DNA from: Candidatus Gastranaerophilales bacterium
Lineage (GTDB): Bacteria; Cyanobacteriota; Vampirovibrionia; Gastranaerophilales; Gastranaerophilaceae
Assembly (NCBI GenBank): GCA_944325545.1
Contig: CALVAM010000003.1
Span: 1 to 64,000 of the forward strand
Direction of reading: 5' to 3'
Length of the DNA stretch: 64,000 nucleotides
Under the pieces are notes generated by a model. The model was not told where the DNA came from, searched no databases, and saw nothing but the letters and a program-made list of their open reading frames with translations. Position 1 is the first letter of the stretch; each line of letters begins with the position of its first letter. The position numbers and the translations under genes are program-made. Positions 51,202 through 60,666 of this stretch are shown one piece after another.

Positions 51202-53283
51202 ATGTCAGAATTAACATTAGAAAAACAATCTTCTACAACAGATTTCGTTGGCGGAAAATGGCAAAGTGAAATCAATGTAAGAGATTTTATCCAAAGAAAT
51301 TACACACCTTATGATGGTGATTCAAGCTTCTTAGCAGGTCCTACAGAAGCTACTACAAAATTATGGCAAGAATGCTGTGATTTATTCAAAAAAGAACGTG
51401 AAAACGGCGGTGTTGTTGATATGGATACAAAGATTGTATCAACAATTACTTCTCATGGTGCCGGATATATTGATAAAGCTTTAGAAAAGATCGTTGGTCT
51501 ACAAACAGATGCTCCTCTAAAACGTTCATTACAACCTTTTGGTGGTATAAGAATGGCAGAAACTTCTTGTAAATCTTATGGATATGAAGTAGATCCTGAA
51601 GTTACAGAAATTTTCACAAAATACAGAAAAACTCACAACCAAGGTGTATTCGATGTTTATACTCCTGAAATGAGAAAAGCACGTCACGCAGCTATTTTAA
51701 CTGGTCTTCCTGATGCTTATGGTCGTGGACGTATCATTGGTGATTACAGAAGAATTGCTCTTTATGGTATTGACAGATTAATCGAAGATAAAAAAGAACA
51801 ACACGCTTCAGTAGATGGGGATATGACTCCTGATAAGATTCAGTTAAAAGAAGAATTAGCTGAACAAATCAGAGCTTTAGAAGAAATGAAACAATTAGGT
51901 CAAATCTATGGCTATGACATTTCTCAACCGGCTAAAAACGCTAAAGAGGCTGTTCAATGGTTATATTTTGGTTACTTATCAGCAGTAAAAGAACAAAACG
52001 GTGCTGCTATGAGTTTAGGTAGAACATCTACTTTCTTAGATATCTTTATTGAAAGAGATTTAAGAAATGGTGTTATCACTGAAGAAGAAGCTCAAGAATT
52101 AATCGACCATTTCATTATGAAATTAAGATTGGTAAAATTTGCTAGAACTCCTGAATACAATTCATTGTTCTCAGGCGATCCTACTTGGGTAACTGAGTCT
52201 ATCGGTGGTGTTGGCGTTGATGGCCGTCACATGGTTACTAAAAACTCATTCAGATACCTTCACACTTTAGAAAACTTAGGAACTGCTCCTGAACCAAATA
52301 TGACAGTTTTATGGTCAAAGAGATTACCTCACAACTTTAAACAATATGCAGCCCATATTTCTATTACAACTTCATCTATCCAATATGAAAATGATGATAT
52401 GATGAGAGTTACTCACGGTGATGATTATGCAATTGCTTGTTGTGTATCTTCAATGGTTGTTGGTAAAGAAATGCAGTTCTTCGGAGCTCGTGCTAACTTA
52501 GCTAAATGTTTATTATATGCAATCAACGGTGGTGTTGATGAAAGATTAAAAGAACAAATCGGACCTAAATTCAGACCAATTACTTCTGAATATCTTGATT
52601 TTGATGAAGTTATGTCAAGATATGAAGATATGATGGAATGGTTAGCTGGTTTATATGTAAATACATTAAATTGTATTCACTATATGCATGATAAATATTG
52701 CTACGAAAGATCTCAAATGGCTTTACACGATAGAGATGTAAAAAGATATTTTGCAACAGGTATCGCAGGTCTTTCTGTAGTTGCAGATTCTTTATCAGCT
52801 ATTAAATATGCTAAAGTTAAAACTATAAGAGATGAAAATGGTATTGTAGTTGACTACGAAGTAGAAGGCGATTATCCAAAATATGGTAACAACGATGATA
52901 GAGTTGACCAATTCGCTGTAAATATTGTAAGAAAATTCATGAGTATGATTAGAAAACACTATACTTATAGAAATTCTATTCCTACAATGTCTATCTTAAC
53001 AATTACTTCTAACGTAGTATATGGTAAGAAAACAGGTAACACTCCAGATGGAAGAAAAGCTGGTGTACCTCTAGCTCCTGGTGCTAACCCAATGCACGGT
53101 CGTGATTCTCACGGTGCAGTTGCATCTTTGGCATCTGTTGCAAAATTACCGTTCAATGATGCTCAAGACGGTATCTCAAATACATTCTCAATTATCCCTA
53201 ATGCTTTAGGTAAAGACGAAGTGTTTATGGGTGATTTGGATATCCAATTAGATTGCGGATGTTGCGAAGGTACTTGCCAATAG
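51202..53283 (+). CDS. pflB: Pyruvate formate-lyase, catalytic part without glycyl-radical domain
   Basis: 693 aa from the ATG preceded by AAGGAG; upstream in-frame codons lack a ribosome binding site. Converts pyruvate and CoA to acetyl-CoA and formate. The active-site pair Cys413-Cys414 lies in [32 protein letters not shown] and [14 protein letters not shown] are conserved. In ordinary PFL (about 750 aa) [11 protein letters not shown] is followed by ~85 residues with the glycyl radical. Here the chain instead ends in a short new tail with five Cys ([10 protein letters not shown]). The missing part is encoded by the next gene (53393). Strong expression is suggested by codon bias. Confidence 0.95.
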   Translation: MSELTLEKQSSTTDFVGGKWQSEINVRDFIQRNYTPYDGDSSFLAGPTEATTKLWQECCDLFKKERENGGVVDMDTKIVSTITSHGAGYIDKALEKIVGLQTDAPLKRSLQPFGGIRMAETSCKSYGYEVDPEVTEIFTKYRKTHNQGVFDVYTPEMRKARHAAILTGLPDAYGRGRIIGDYRRIALYGIDRLIEDKKEQHASVDGDMTPDKIQLKEELAEQIRALEEMKQLGQIYGYDISQPAKNAKEAVQWLYFGYLSAVKEQNGAAMSLGRTSTFLDIFIERDLRNGVITEEEAQELIDHFIMKLRLVKFARTPEYNSLFSGDPTWVTESIGGVGVDGRHMVTKNSFRYLHTLENLGTAPEPNMTVLWSKRLPHNFKQYAAHISITTSSIQYENDDMMRVTHGDDYAIACCVSSMVVGKEMQFFGARANLAKCLLYAINGGVDERLKEQIGPKFRPITSEYLDFDEVMSRYEDMMEWLAGLYVNTLNCIHYMHDKYCYERSQMALHDRDVKRYFATGIAGLSVVADSLSAIKYAKVKTIRDENGIVVDYEVEGDYPKYGNNDDRVDQFAVNIVRKFMSMIRKHYTYRNSIPTMSILTITSNVVYGKKTGNTPDGRKAGVPLAPGANPMHGRDSHGAVASLASVAKLPFNDAQDGISNTFSIIPNALGKDEVFMGDLDIQLDCGCCEGTCQ

Positions 53284-53297
53284 GGTAAATAAATTTA

Positions 53298-53369
53298 GTG
53301 AAGAGTGATGAGTGAAGGGTGAAGAGAATTTTTTAAAGAGCTCTTCACACCTCACGCTTCACCCCTCAC
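53298..53369 (+). repeat. Heptamer inverted repeat between the two pfl genes
   Basis: The left arm (53298-53326) is four tandem copies of a GTGARGR-type heptamer ending GTGAAGAG; the right arm (53341-53369) is its imperfect complement (CTCTTCAC... to CCCTCAC). Spacer 14 nt. As RNA it forms a hairpin of about 29 bp in the leader of the small pfl gene. It resembles dispersed tandem heptamer repeats known from cyanobacteria. An in-frame start upstream (53312) would translate through it and is rejected. Confidence 0.75.
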
Positions 53370-53392
53370 AAACAATAGAAAGGAATAATAAA

Positions 53393-53647
53393 ATGACAAC
53401 TCAACAAGAAGAAAATTTAATAAATTTATTAGACGGTTATGTTGAAAAAGGTGGTCACCACTTAAACGTGAACGTATTCAACAGAGAAACTTTACTTGAT
53501 GCACAAGCACATCCTGAAAAATACCCTCAATTAACTGTTAGAGTATCAGGATATGCAGTAAACTTTATTAAATTAACTAAAGAACAACAAGACGATGTTA
53601 TTTCTAGAACATTCCACGCTTCTTTAGGCAACAACTGCGGCTGCTAA
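53393..53647 (+). CDS. Glycyl-radical domain protein of split pyruvate formate-lyase
   Basis: 84 aa. [20 protein letters not shown], then [18 protein letters not shown], then [15 protein letters not shown] is the complete C-terminal domain of PFL. Gly53 in RVSGYAV is the radical site. It is similar to GrcA/YfiD, the spare part that rescues damaged PFL, but here the upstream PflB has no such domain of its own, so this subunit must be essential for activity. It ends in NNCGC, echoing the Cys-rich tail of PflB. GAAAGGA precedes the ATG. Confidence 0.93.
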   Translation: MTTQQEENLINLLDGYVEKGGHHLNVNVFNRETLLDAQAHPEKYPQLTVRVSGYAVNFIKLTKEQQDDVISRTFHASLGNNCGC

Positions 53648-53676
53648 GGGGTAAAGGTAAATAAATATAAAATTTT

Positions 53677-53714
53677 AAATAAGGTGTTATTTTTTGATAG
53701 CACCTTATTTTTTT
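53677..53714. terminator. Bidirectional terminator after the pfl small subunit
   Basis: AAATAAGGTGTTAT (53677-53690) pairs with GATAGCACCTTATTT (53696-53710) with one mismatch, followed by TTTT. It overlaps the 3' end of the minus-strand HTH gene. Confidence 0.75.
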
Positions 53715-53917
53715 ACAAATTTAATCTCATATCCCAAAATCTCAGCTATACAAACCATTTCACTGTATGTGATACTGTTTCTTGAAATTTTATGTGATAA
53801 AGAACTTGGAGAATAGTTTTTTTTAAGCTTTTCAGACATTTCATTAGCAAGTTCTTTTAACATTAAATCTTCTTGTAAAAGAAGTATTTTTATTTGTTTT
53901 TTTACATGATTTATCAT
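53705..53917 (-). CDS. Small helix-turn-helix protein
   Basis: 70 aa from the ATG giving MINHVKKQIKILLLQED; an upstream ATG adds 25 residues of unlikely composition. The rest (LMLKELANEMSEKLKKNYSPSSLSHKISRNSITYSEMVCIAEILGYEI) is a Cro/Xre-like fold with a recognition helix at SPSSLSHKI. Probably a phage-type or lineage-type regulator. Its promoter would face away from pflA, in a 130-nt gap before the 76-aa gene. Confidence 0.68.
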   Translation of the reverse strand: MINHVKKQIKILLLQEDLMLKELANEMSEKLKKNYSPSSLSHKISRNSITYSEMVCIAEILGYEIKFVKK

Positions 53918-54045
53918 ACATATATTATACGTTTTCGTCTTGTAGTTGACAAATATGGCTTTTATTTGTAAAATAATTGATGAATATGGCACGCGTGTGA
54001 AATTTATGGAATTTGTTTTGTAACAAAAATTAATAAAGGTGGATT

Positions 54046-54276
54046 ATGGATAAAAAAGAACAACTGTTTTTTTACAAAAAGTTTGAAAAAATTTGTATTG
54101 AGATTTGGAATGTCAAGTGTTTGGCAAGAATTTTGGAAGAATTGGTGCTGGATAGTGGAAATTTAAGTGATGCAGAGATTTCTACGTTATCTGTTATATT
54201 AACAAGAACTGTTACTGCCTTATCTAAGCAGTCAAATAAATTAGAGGTTGAGCTTGGTAATAAGTTACTTTTGTAA
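54046..54276 (+). CDS. 76-aa helical protein of unknown function
   Basis: MDKKEQLFFYKKFEKICIEI onward, fully helical: AEISTLSVILTRTVTALSKQSNKLEVELGNK. AAAGGTGG precedes the ATG. It ends 46 nt before pflA on the same strand and is probably cotranscribed. No membrane segment or motif; could be a small scaffold or a DNA-binding helper. Confidence 0.6.
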   Translation: MDKKEQLFFYKKFEKICIEIWNVKCLARILEELVLDSGNLSDAEISTLSVILTRTVTALSKQSNKLEVELGNKLLL

Positions 54277-54321
54277 TAAAATTGTGGTAAAGGGATAGAT
54301 AACTAAAAGAGGTAATTTATT

Positions 54322-55074
54322 ATGATAGAACAAGTTTTTGGAAATATACATTCGGTAGAAAGTTGCGGAACAGTTGATGGGCCTGGAATTAGGTTTGTTG
54401 TTTTTACACAAGGTTGTCCTTTAAGATGTCAATATTGTCATAACCCTGATACCTGGGAATTTAAAGATAATCAAAAGATTTCTGCAGATGAAATTTTAAA
54501 ACAATATGAAAGTATAAAAGAATTTTGTGCAGGAGGGATTACTGTAACTGGCGGTGAGCCTTTATGTCAAATGGATTTTGTCACAGATTTGTTTAAAAAA
54601 GCTCAAGAAAGAAATATTCATACGGCTTTAGATACTTCAGGATTATTATTTAATAAAAATGACACCAGTAAAATTGATGAATTATTAAAATATACAAGTT
54701 TAGTATTATTAGATATTAAGCATATTGATGATGAAGAACATAAAAAGCTTACGGGGCATTCTAATAAAAACATTTTAGAGTTTGCTAAATATTTGTCTGA
54801 CACAAATAAACCAATGTGGGTAAGACATGTGGTTGTGCCTGAAATTACTTATAAAGAAGAATATTTAAAACGTTTAGGACAATTTTTGGCTCAGTTACGT
54901 AATATAAAGGCTTTAGATGTTTTACCATATCATGATATGGCAATTCCTAAGTATGAAAATTTGGGGATTAATTATCCGTTAAAAGGAATTCCGCCTCTTT
55001 CTCATGATGAAGCCTTGAAAGCCAGAAATATTATAATTTCAGCAATGAAGGCTGAACGTAGTAAAAATAATTAA
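54322..55074 (+). CDS. pflA: Pyruvate formate-lyase activating enzyme
   Basis: 250 aa radical SAM enzyme that puts the glycyl radical on PFL. The cluster motif CPLRCQYCHNPDTW (CxxxCxxC) is at about 31-44, then GGITVTGGEPLCQ, LDTSGL, VLLDIKHID and WVRHVVVPE. AGAGGTAA before the ATG. Located 0.7 kb downstream of the split pfl genes. Its substrate here must be the separate 84-aa subunit. Confidence 0.95.
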   Translation: MIEQVFGNIHSVESCGTVDGPGIRFVVFTQGCPLRCQYCHNPDTWEFKDNQKISADEILKQYESIKEFCAGGITVTGGEPLCQMDFVTDLFKKAQERNIHTALDTSGLLFNKNDTSKIDELLKYTSLVLLDIKHIDDEEHKKLTGHSNKNILEFAKYLSDTNKPMWVRHVVVPEITYKEEYLKRLGQFLAQLRNIKALDVLPYHDMAIPKYENLGINYPLKGIPPLSHDEALKARNIIISAMKAERSKNN

Positions 55075-55136
55075 TAAAAAAGTCCCAATATTCTTTTGTG
55101 TTATAATTAAATTATATTATGGGAAGAAGGTAAAAG

Positions 55137-56141
55137 ATGAGTTTAGATGTATATTTAGGAATAGATGTAGGATCAGTTACAACAAAGCTTGCTTTAGTTG
55201 ATGAAAAGGGTAAGTATGTTGATTCTTATATGTTAAAAACTGCTGGAAAACCAGTGGACGCTGTACAGAATGGTTTAAAACAAATTATATCTCAAGCAAT
55301 TTGTGATTATTCTGTAAAAGGGGTTGGAACTACAGGCTCCGGTAGAAATCTTGCGGGAGCTTTGGTTGGAGCTGATGTTGTAAAAAATGAAATTACAGCC
55401 CATGCAGTTGCTGCAAGCACTAATATCCCAGGAGTTCAAACTATTCTTGAAATCGGTGGGCAAGATAGTAAAATTATTATTTTAAGAGATGGTATTGTTA
55501 CAGATTTCGCTATGAATACCGTATGTGCAGCAGGAACAGGAAGTTTCTTGGATCACCAAGCTCAAAGACTTAATGTTCCTATTGAAAAATTTGGAGAAAC
55601 TGCTCTTCGTTCTGAAAATCCTGCAAGAATTGCAGGAAGATGCGGGGTATTTGCTGAAAGTGATTTAATTCATAAACAACAATTAGGATATCCTGTTGAA
55701 GATTTATTATATGGTCTTTGTCAGGCTCTTGTTAGAAACTATCTTTCTAACTTGGCTTTAGGTAAAGAATTATTACCAACTGTTTCTTTCCAAGGCGGTG
55801 TTGCTACTAATTCAGGTATGGTAAAAGCCTTTGAAGAAGCTTTGAATACTAAAATTGTTGTTCCTGAAAATCACCAAACCATGGGGGCGATTGGTGCAGC
55901 ATTATTAGCAATGGAAAATCATCAGTATACAGAAGTTGATACTAAGTTTAAGGGTTGGGAAGTTGGTAATATGAATTTCCAATCAGTAACTTGTCAGTGT
56001 ACAGGATGTTCTAATAATTGTGAAGTTATTACAATTTTAGAAGGTGCTGAACCTGTTGGGCATGTTGAAAAAATTGGTGATATAAAAGGTAATATTATCG
56101 CTCGTTGGGGCGGAACTTGCGGAAGATGGGATATCGGATAA
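55137..56141 (+). CDS. Acyl-CoA dehydratase/reductase activase (BadF/HgdC family) with C-terminal Cys cluster
   Basis: 334 aa ASKHA-fold ATPase. GIDVGSVTTKLALVDEKG is the phosphate-1 motif, TTGSGRNLAG and EIGGQDSKIIIL follow, and the two bridging [4Fe-4S] cysteines are in NTVCAAGTGSFLD and GRCGVFAESD. FQGGVATNSGM is the adenosine motif. A further Cys cluster CQCTGCSNNCEV and GGTCGRWDIG close the protein, beyond the usual ~260 aa activase. No dehydratase subunits are adjacent. AGAAGG lies before the ATG. The client enzyme is unknown. Confidence 0.88.
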   Translation: MSLDVYLGIDVGSVTTKLALVDEKGKYVDSYMLKTAGKPVDAVQNGLKQIISQAICDYSVKGVGTTGSGRNLAGALVGADVVKNEITAHAVAASTNIPGVQTILEIGGQDSKIIILRDGIVTDFAMNTVCAAGTGSFLDHQAQRLNVPIEKFGETALRSENPARIAGRCGVFAESDLIHKQQLGYPVEDLLYGLCQALVRNYLSNLALGKELLPTVSFQGGVATNSGMVKAFEEALNTKIVVPENHQTMGAIGAALLAMENHQYTEVDTKFKGWEVGNMNFQSVTCQCTGCSNNCEVITILEGAEPVGHVEKIGDIKGNIIARWGGTCGRWDIG

Positions 56142-56275
56142 CTTTTTTCTTATTAAAAAGAAAAAGTTTCTGAAAAAAAAGAATATATTATCGGCAGGCA
56201 TTTGGTAAAATGACAAGATTAAATATCTATTAACAGCCTGCTTTGATGATTGAACTATCGAAAGGATAATGCCTT

Positions 56276-57082
56276 ATGATACTTAAAGATTTTGAGATAG
56301 GAAAAGATAAGTTAACAATTCTTGCTGGACCTTGTGCAATTGAATCTATGGATGTTTTGAGAACAACCGCAGAAGGACTAAAAAAGGTTTGTGAAGAGTT
56401 AGATATTAATTACGTTTTCAAATCTTCGTTTGATAAGGCTAATCGGTCTTCTATAAATTCTTATCGTGGGTTAGGAATGGAAAAAGGGTTAGAAATGCTT
56501 GCCCAAATAAAGAAGGAGTTTGATTTACCTATAGTTACTGATATTCATTTGCCGGAACAGGCTGAGATTGTAGCTGAAGTAGCGGATATTATACAAATTC
56601 CTGCGTTTTTGTGTCGTCAGACAGATTTATTAGTTGCTGCTGCAAAAACCGGAAAGATTGTTAATATCAAAAAAGGTCAATTTTTAGCACCTGAGCAGAT
56701 GAAATCTATCGTTAAAAAAGTAGAAGATAGTGGAAATAAAAATATAATGCTAACAGATAGAGGAACTTCTTTTGGGTATAATAATTTAGTAGTAGACTTT
56801 CGCTCTATTCCTGTTATGAAAGAGTTTGGATATCCTGTTGTATTTGATGCAACTCATAGTGTTCAGACTCCTGGGTCAAACGGGGATTCTACAGGTGGAG
56901 ATAGAAGATTTGTTCCAACTTTAGCAAAATGTGCTATGGCTGCCGGAGCTGATGTTTTATTCTTTGAAATACATCCTGATCCAGATGGTGCATTATGTGA
57001 TGGACCTAATATGCTACCTCTTTCTGATGCTAAAAATGTTTTCAAAAAATGTAATGAAATTTACAATTTAATTAGAAATTAA
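56276..57082 (+). CDS. kdsA: 3-deoxy-8-phosphooctulonate synthase (KDO8P synthase)
   Basis: 268 aa. Condenses phosphoenolpyruvate and arabinose-5-phosphate to KDO-8-phosphate for the LPS core. [74 protein letters not shown] and [17 protein letters not shown] are all present; the Cys in AGPCAIE suggests the metal-dependent class. A diderm marker. Confidence 0.96.
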   Translation: MILKDFEIGKDKLTILAGPCAIESMDVLRTTAEGLKKVCEELDINYVFKSSFDKANRSSINSYRGLGMEKGLEMLAQIKKEFDLPIVTDIHLPEQAEIVAEVADIIQIPAFLCRQTDLLVAAAKTGKIVNIKKGQFLAPEQMKSIVKKVEDSGNKNIMLTDRGTSFGYNNLVVDFRSIPVMKEFGYPVVFDATHSVQTPGSNGDSTGGDRRFVPTLAKCAMAAGADVLFFEIHPDPDGALCDGPNMLPLSDAKNVFKKCNEIYNLIRN

Positions 57083-57435
57083 GAAATTTCTTTTTTATTT
57101 TTCATTTTTATCGCAAGGAATTTTTGTTGACCTAAAATCTCCATTGCTTTGGAGTTGTCAGGATATTTTTCGGGGTTAATTTCTTTTCTTTTTTCTTTCT
57201 TTTTTTCTTGGATTTTTTCTTGTTCTTCTTTTGTTACTGTTAAAAATTTATTTGAGACGCAGTCTTCTTTTTTTGCTTCTCTTAATTCTATTTCATGTAA
57301 TTTTGCTTTATCAGCATTTTTGTTTCCGCTTGGAGTTATGCCATACATTCTTAAGCGTCTTGCTATTTTTTTATGTTCTTCATCCATAGTAAGAATAAAA
57401 ATTCCTATAGAATAGCTTATTTTGTTTACTTCCAT
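57079..57435 (-). CDS. 118-aa charged protein of unknown function
   Basis: Start at the ATG with GGAG 12 nt upstream. The N-terminus [17 protein letters not shown] is mildly hydrophobic; the rest is highly charged ([22 protein letters not shown]), coiled-coil-like, with [26 protein letters not shown]. Overlaps the end of kdsA by 4 nt on the opposite strand. A later in-frame ATG (57387) is also possible. No family recognised. Confidence 0.5.
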   Translation of the reverse strand: MEVNKISYSIGIFILTMDEEHKKIARRLRMYGITPSGNKNADKAKLHEIELREAKKEDCVSNKFLTVTKEEQEKIQEKKKEKRKEINPEKYPDNSKAMEILGQQKFLAIKMKNKKEIS

Positions 57436-57556
57436 AATACACACACTCCAAGTCTATGTTTTTAATATCGGTTATAATTTTTAAAACTTTAGATTTTAAG
57501 ATTAAATTTTTACAAAAATTAATACTCATGATAAAATTTCTATGAGGTAAATTACT

Positions 57557-58849
57557 GTGATAAAGACTGTAGAAAAACAAAAAGTTTCTTTAAGAGGTGA
57601 GATAACTATTCCTTCTGATAAATCTATTTCACATCGAGCGGTTATGTTTTCTTCAATCGCTGAAGGAAATTGTATAATTAGGAATTTTTCATCAGGAGCT
57701 GATTGTCATTCTACTCTTAATTTATTCAAAAATTTAGGTGTTGATATTCAATTTATTGATAATAAAACTTTAAAAATTAATTCCAACGGAGTTTTAGTAG
57801 CTCCAATTAAAGATTTTTTTACACTAGATTGCGGAAATTCAGGAACTACAATGAGATTAGTTTCAGGAATTTTAGCAGGGCAAAATTTTAATTCAATTTT
57901 AGTAGGTGATGAAAGTTTATCAAAACGTCCAATGAAAAGAGTTATTGAGCCTCTTAGTTTAATGGGAGCAAATATTGAATCTGTAGATGGTCATGCTCCA
58001 CTAAAAATTCAGGGTAATAAGCTAAAGGGAATAGATTATAATTCTAAACTAGCTTCTGCCCAAGTTAAATCTTGCATTCTACTTGCCGGATTAAATGCTG
58101 ACGGAAAAACATCTTTCACAGAGCCTTACATTTCAAGAGATCATACTGAAAGGCTTTTTCAATATTTAGGAGCAGAAATTACCAGAAATAATACAACAGT
58201 AACAATTTCTCCATCCAAGCTCGTTGCAAAAGATATTCAAGTAGTTGGTGATATTTCTTCTGCTGCATTTTTTATTGTTGCAGGTTTAATCGTTAAAGGT
58301 GCGGATTTTATAATTAAAAATGTCGGATTAAATCCAACAAGAGCAGGTATTATTGATGTTGTAAAAAGAATGGGCGGAGATATTAGTATTCTTAATGAAC
58401 AAATTTTATCAGGCGAGCCTGTTGGTGATATCCAAATAAAGTATACCGACTCTTTGAAAGCTTGTGTAATTGAAGGAGAAGATATTCCAAGACTAATTGA
58501 TGAGTTACCTGTAATTGCTGTATTAGCTTCTCAAGCTGATGGTGAAACTATAATTAGAAACGCTGAAGATTTAAGAAATAAAGAATCCGATAGAATCAAG
58601 TGTCTTGTAGAAGAATTAACTAAAATCGGAATAGATATCTTAGAAACAAAAGATGGATTTGTTGTAAGAGGTAAAAAAGGTCTTTTAAACGGTGATGCTC
58701 TCTTAGAGAGTTATCACGATCATAGGCTTGCTATGAGTTTTTATATCGCAGGATTAATTTGTGAAAAAGAAATCGGAATCAATGGGTTTGAATGGACAAA
58801 GATTTCTTTTCCAGAATTTGAGAATATTTTTGAGAGTTTATTAAATTAG
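57557..58849 (+). CDS. aroA: 3-phosphoshikimate 1-carboxyvinyltransferase (EPSP synthase)
   Basis: 430 aa with a GTG start preceded by GAGGTAA. IPSDKSISHRAVMFSSIAEG, LDCGNSGTTMRLVSGILAGQ, LSKRPMKRVIEPL, SAQVKSCILLAGL, GDISSAAFFIVAG and ESDRIKCLVEEL, then YHDHRLAMSF are the EPSPS signatures. Sixth step of the shikimate pathway. The LAGQ stretch has the Gly-to-Ala form (NSGTTMRLVSGILAGQ) common to both classes. Confidence 0.96.
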   Translation: MIKTVEKQKVSLRGEITIPSDKSISHRAVMFSSIAEGNCIIRNFSSGADCHSTLNLFKNLGVDIQFIDNKTLKINSNGVLVAPIKDFFTLDCGNSGTTMRLVSGILAGQNFNSILVGDESLSKRPMKRVIEPLSLMGANIESVDGHAPLKIQGNKLKGIDYNSKLASAQVKSCILLAGLNADGKTSFTEPYISRDHTERLFQYLGAEITRNNTTVTISPSKLVAKDIQVVGDISSAAFFIVAGLIVKGADFIIKNVGLNPTRAGIIDVVKRMGGDISILNEQILSGEPVGDIQIKYTDSLKACVIEGEDIPRLIDELPVIAVLASQADGETIIRNAEDLRNKESDRIKCLVEELTKIGIDILETKDGFVVRGKKGLLNGDALLESYHDHRLAMSFYIAGLICEKEIGINGFEWTKISFPEFENIFESLLN

Positions 58850-58890
58850 GTTAACGCAAGTTATTTTGAATTTAATTTAATCAATGGTGT

Positions 58891-59928
58891 TTATATAAAA
58901 GCTCCACCTAAAAGATGTCCATCGTTTTTGTCATAAAGAACGCAAGCTTGCCCTTTTGCTATTGCTGAAACAGGAGTTTCAAATTTTACTGTTATCTTAT
59001 CTTTATCTATATTTATTTTTGCCGGAACAGCTTTCATGTTATATCTGATTTTTACATCGGTATAAATTTCTTTATCTTGTATGGGATAACTCCAGTTAAA
59101 ATTTCTTAAAATTAATACGTCTGAAAAAAGTTCATTTTTGTATCCCACATAAACTGTGTTATTTATAGCATCTATTTTTGTAACATATAAAGCTTCCGGT
59201 GCGGCAAGACCTATTCCTTTTCTTTGTCCTATAGTGTATTGCCAGTAACCATTATGTTCACCTAATTTTCTACCGGTACTTTGTTCTATAAAAAATCCTT
59301 TTTTTGACTCTAAAATGTTATTTAAATATTTTTTTGTTGTCATTGGATGCTTTATAAAGCAAATATCTTGACTTTCTTTTGATGATTTACTTGGTAGATC
59401 ATTTTCTATCGCAATCTTTTTAACATCCTCTTTTTTATATTTTGAAAGAGGAAATAATGTTCTCTTTAATTGTTCTTGATTGAGTAAAAATAAAAAATAT
59501 AATTGATCTTTATGCTCATCAGAAGCAGGATATAATTTATAAATTCCGTTTGATTCTTTTATATTTGCATAGTGACCTGTTGCGATATAGTCAGCATTTA
59601 ATTCATTCATAGCATAATCGTAAAGTTGACCCCATTTTATGTACTTATTACACATTATACAAGGATTAGGTGTTTTTCCTTTTTTATATGAATCTTCAAA
59701 GTAATCTATTACCTTTTCTTTGAAAGATTTTGTAACATCTAATTCATAAAAAGGAATTTCTAATTTTTGAGCAACAGTTTGGGCTTTATTTACAACCTCG
59801 ATTGCCTCTTTTGAATTTGTAGTTCTTGCCGTGAAACCAATAACTTCAAACCCTTGTTGTTTTAATAATAAAGCTGTAACACTGCTATCAACTCCTCCGG
59901 ATAAAGCTACAGCAACTTTTTTATTCAT
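58891..59928 (-). CDS. mnmA: tRNA-specific 2-thiouridylase
   Basis: 345 aa. The PP-loop KVAVALSGGVDSSVTALLL at the N-terminus, catalytic Cys in NPCIMCNKYIKWG, ATGHYA, KDQLYFLF, and the second Cys in SQDICFI, with GQRKGIGLAAPEALYV following. Thiolates U34 of tRNA-Lys/Glu/Gln. Overlaps the upstream 240-aa gene by 8 nt. Confidence 0.95.
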   Translation of the reverse strand: MNKKVAVALSGGVDSSVTALLLKQQGFEVIGFTARTTNSKEAIEVVNKAQTVAQKLEIPFYELDVTKSFKEKVIDYFEDSYKKGKTPNPCIMCNKYIKWGQLYDYAMNELNADYIATGHYANIKESNGIYKLYPASDEHKDQLYFLFLLNQEQLKRTLFPLSKYKKEDVKKIAIENDLPSKSSKESQDICFIKHPMTTKKYLNNILESKKGFFIEQSTGRKLGEHNGYWQYTIGQRKGIGLAAPEALYVTKIDAINNTVYVGYKNELFSDVLILRNFNWSYPIQDKEIYTDVKIRYNMKAVPAKINIDKDKITVKFETPVSAIAKGQACVLYDKNDGHLLGGAFI

Positions 59929-60643
59929 CTAATAGAACCTTCTCTCCATAAGCTGTTAATCTGTATTCTGAAGCTCCTACTAATCCGGTTAAATCAGGCA
60001 GGCATTCTATATAATCTCTATTAATGGCTTCTTGTAAGACGCTGTGATCTATTATAACTGCAATATTTTGCATTAATTTTGCATTTAATTGCTTTAAAGT
60101 AAATCTTGGTTTTTGCTCATATTGAGTGAAATAATAAGCAGTCAGCAATAGATAATCTATTTTTCTTTCTATTTTCCTATTACTTATATAATTTAAGAAG
60201 GCATTATCTTTTTTTATACTTGGACTTGGTTTAAAAGAAAGTTCTGTTTGAGGATTATTTATTGAATTTTCAAGTATATTTTCGAATCCATCAGGAGATT
60301 GAGGTTGTTGTATAAGAGGTTCTTCTTTTGCAATTTCTTCACTTGGCGGAGAGTAAAAAATGTCTAAACTTTTTTTAGTATCATTTTTTATTTCTTCCGT
60401 TTGTTTAATTTCTGGTTTAGAATGTCTTCTAAGCTGTTCATCTATTTTTTGTTGGGTGATTTCTTTTTCGGTATTTATTTGATTAGAAATCATTTCTTTA
60501 CATTCTTTCACTTTATGTTTTTGAGTATATTCAGCAGCTTTTTTTACCCATAATGCAAACTGCTCTGTTACAAGTTCCTTATCGGTCGTTGCTAAAGATA
60601 GTTGATATTTCCCTTTTGTTATCTTAAATGAATATATTGACAT
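59921..60643 (-). CDS. 240-aa lineage-specific protein, N-terminal module shared with next small ORF
   Basis: N-terminal 35 residues YSFKITKGKYQLSL...EQFALWVKK match the 40-aa ORF encoded just upstream at about 13 of 35 positions without gaps. The middle (about 65-150) is disordered, Pro/Glu/Gln rich. The C-terminal part (DYLLLTAYYFTQYEQKPRFTLKQLNAKLM, IIDHSVLQEAINRDYIECL, YRLTAYGEKVL) looks like a winged helix-type domain. No signal peptide. Cotranscribed with mnmA. Possible regulatory or scaffold protein; no family name. Confidence 0.65.
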   Translation of the reverse strand: MSIYSFKITKGKYQLSLATTDKELVTEQFALWVKKAAEYTQKHKVKECKEMISNQINTEKEITQQKIDEQLRRHSKPEIKQTEEIKNDTKKSLDIFYSPPSEEIAKEEPLIQQPQSPDGFENILENSINNPQTELSFKPSPSIKKDNAFLNYISNRKIERKIDYLLLTAYYFTQYEQKPRFTLKQLNAKLMQNIAVIIDHSVLQEAINRDYIECLPDLTGLVGASEYRLTAYGEKVLLDE

Positions 60644-60666
60644 TGCATATCCTTAAATAAAATTTA

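Noticed and set aside
53298-53369. CRISPR or transposon end
   Set aside because: The repeat is a heptamer array in inverted orientation with no spacers, no target duplication and no transposase.
53312-53392. N-terminal extension of the pfl small subunit
   Set aside because: It would translate the heptamer inverted repeat; the ATG at 53393 has GAAAGGA upstream and matches where the PFL domain begins.
53284-53392. Programmed frameshift or readthrough joining the two pfl genes
   Set aside because: Several in-frame stops follow the TAG (TAA, TAG within 20 nt), no slippery site or pausing structure lies before it, and the small gene has its own start signals.
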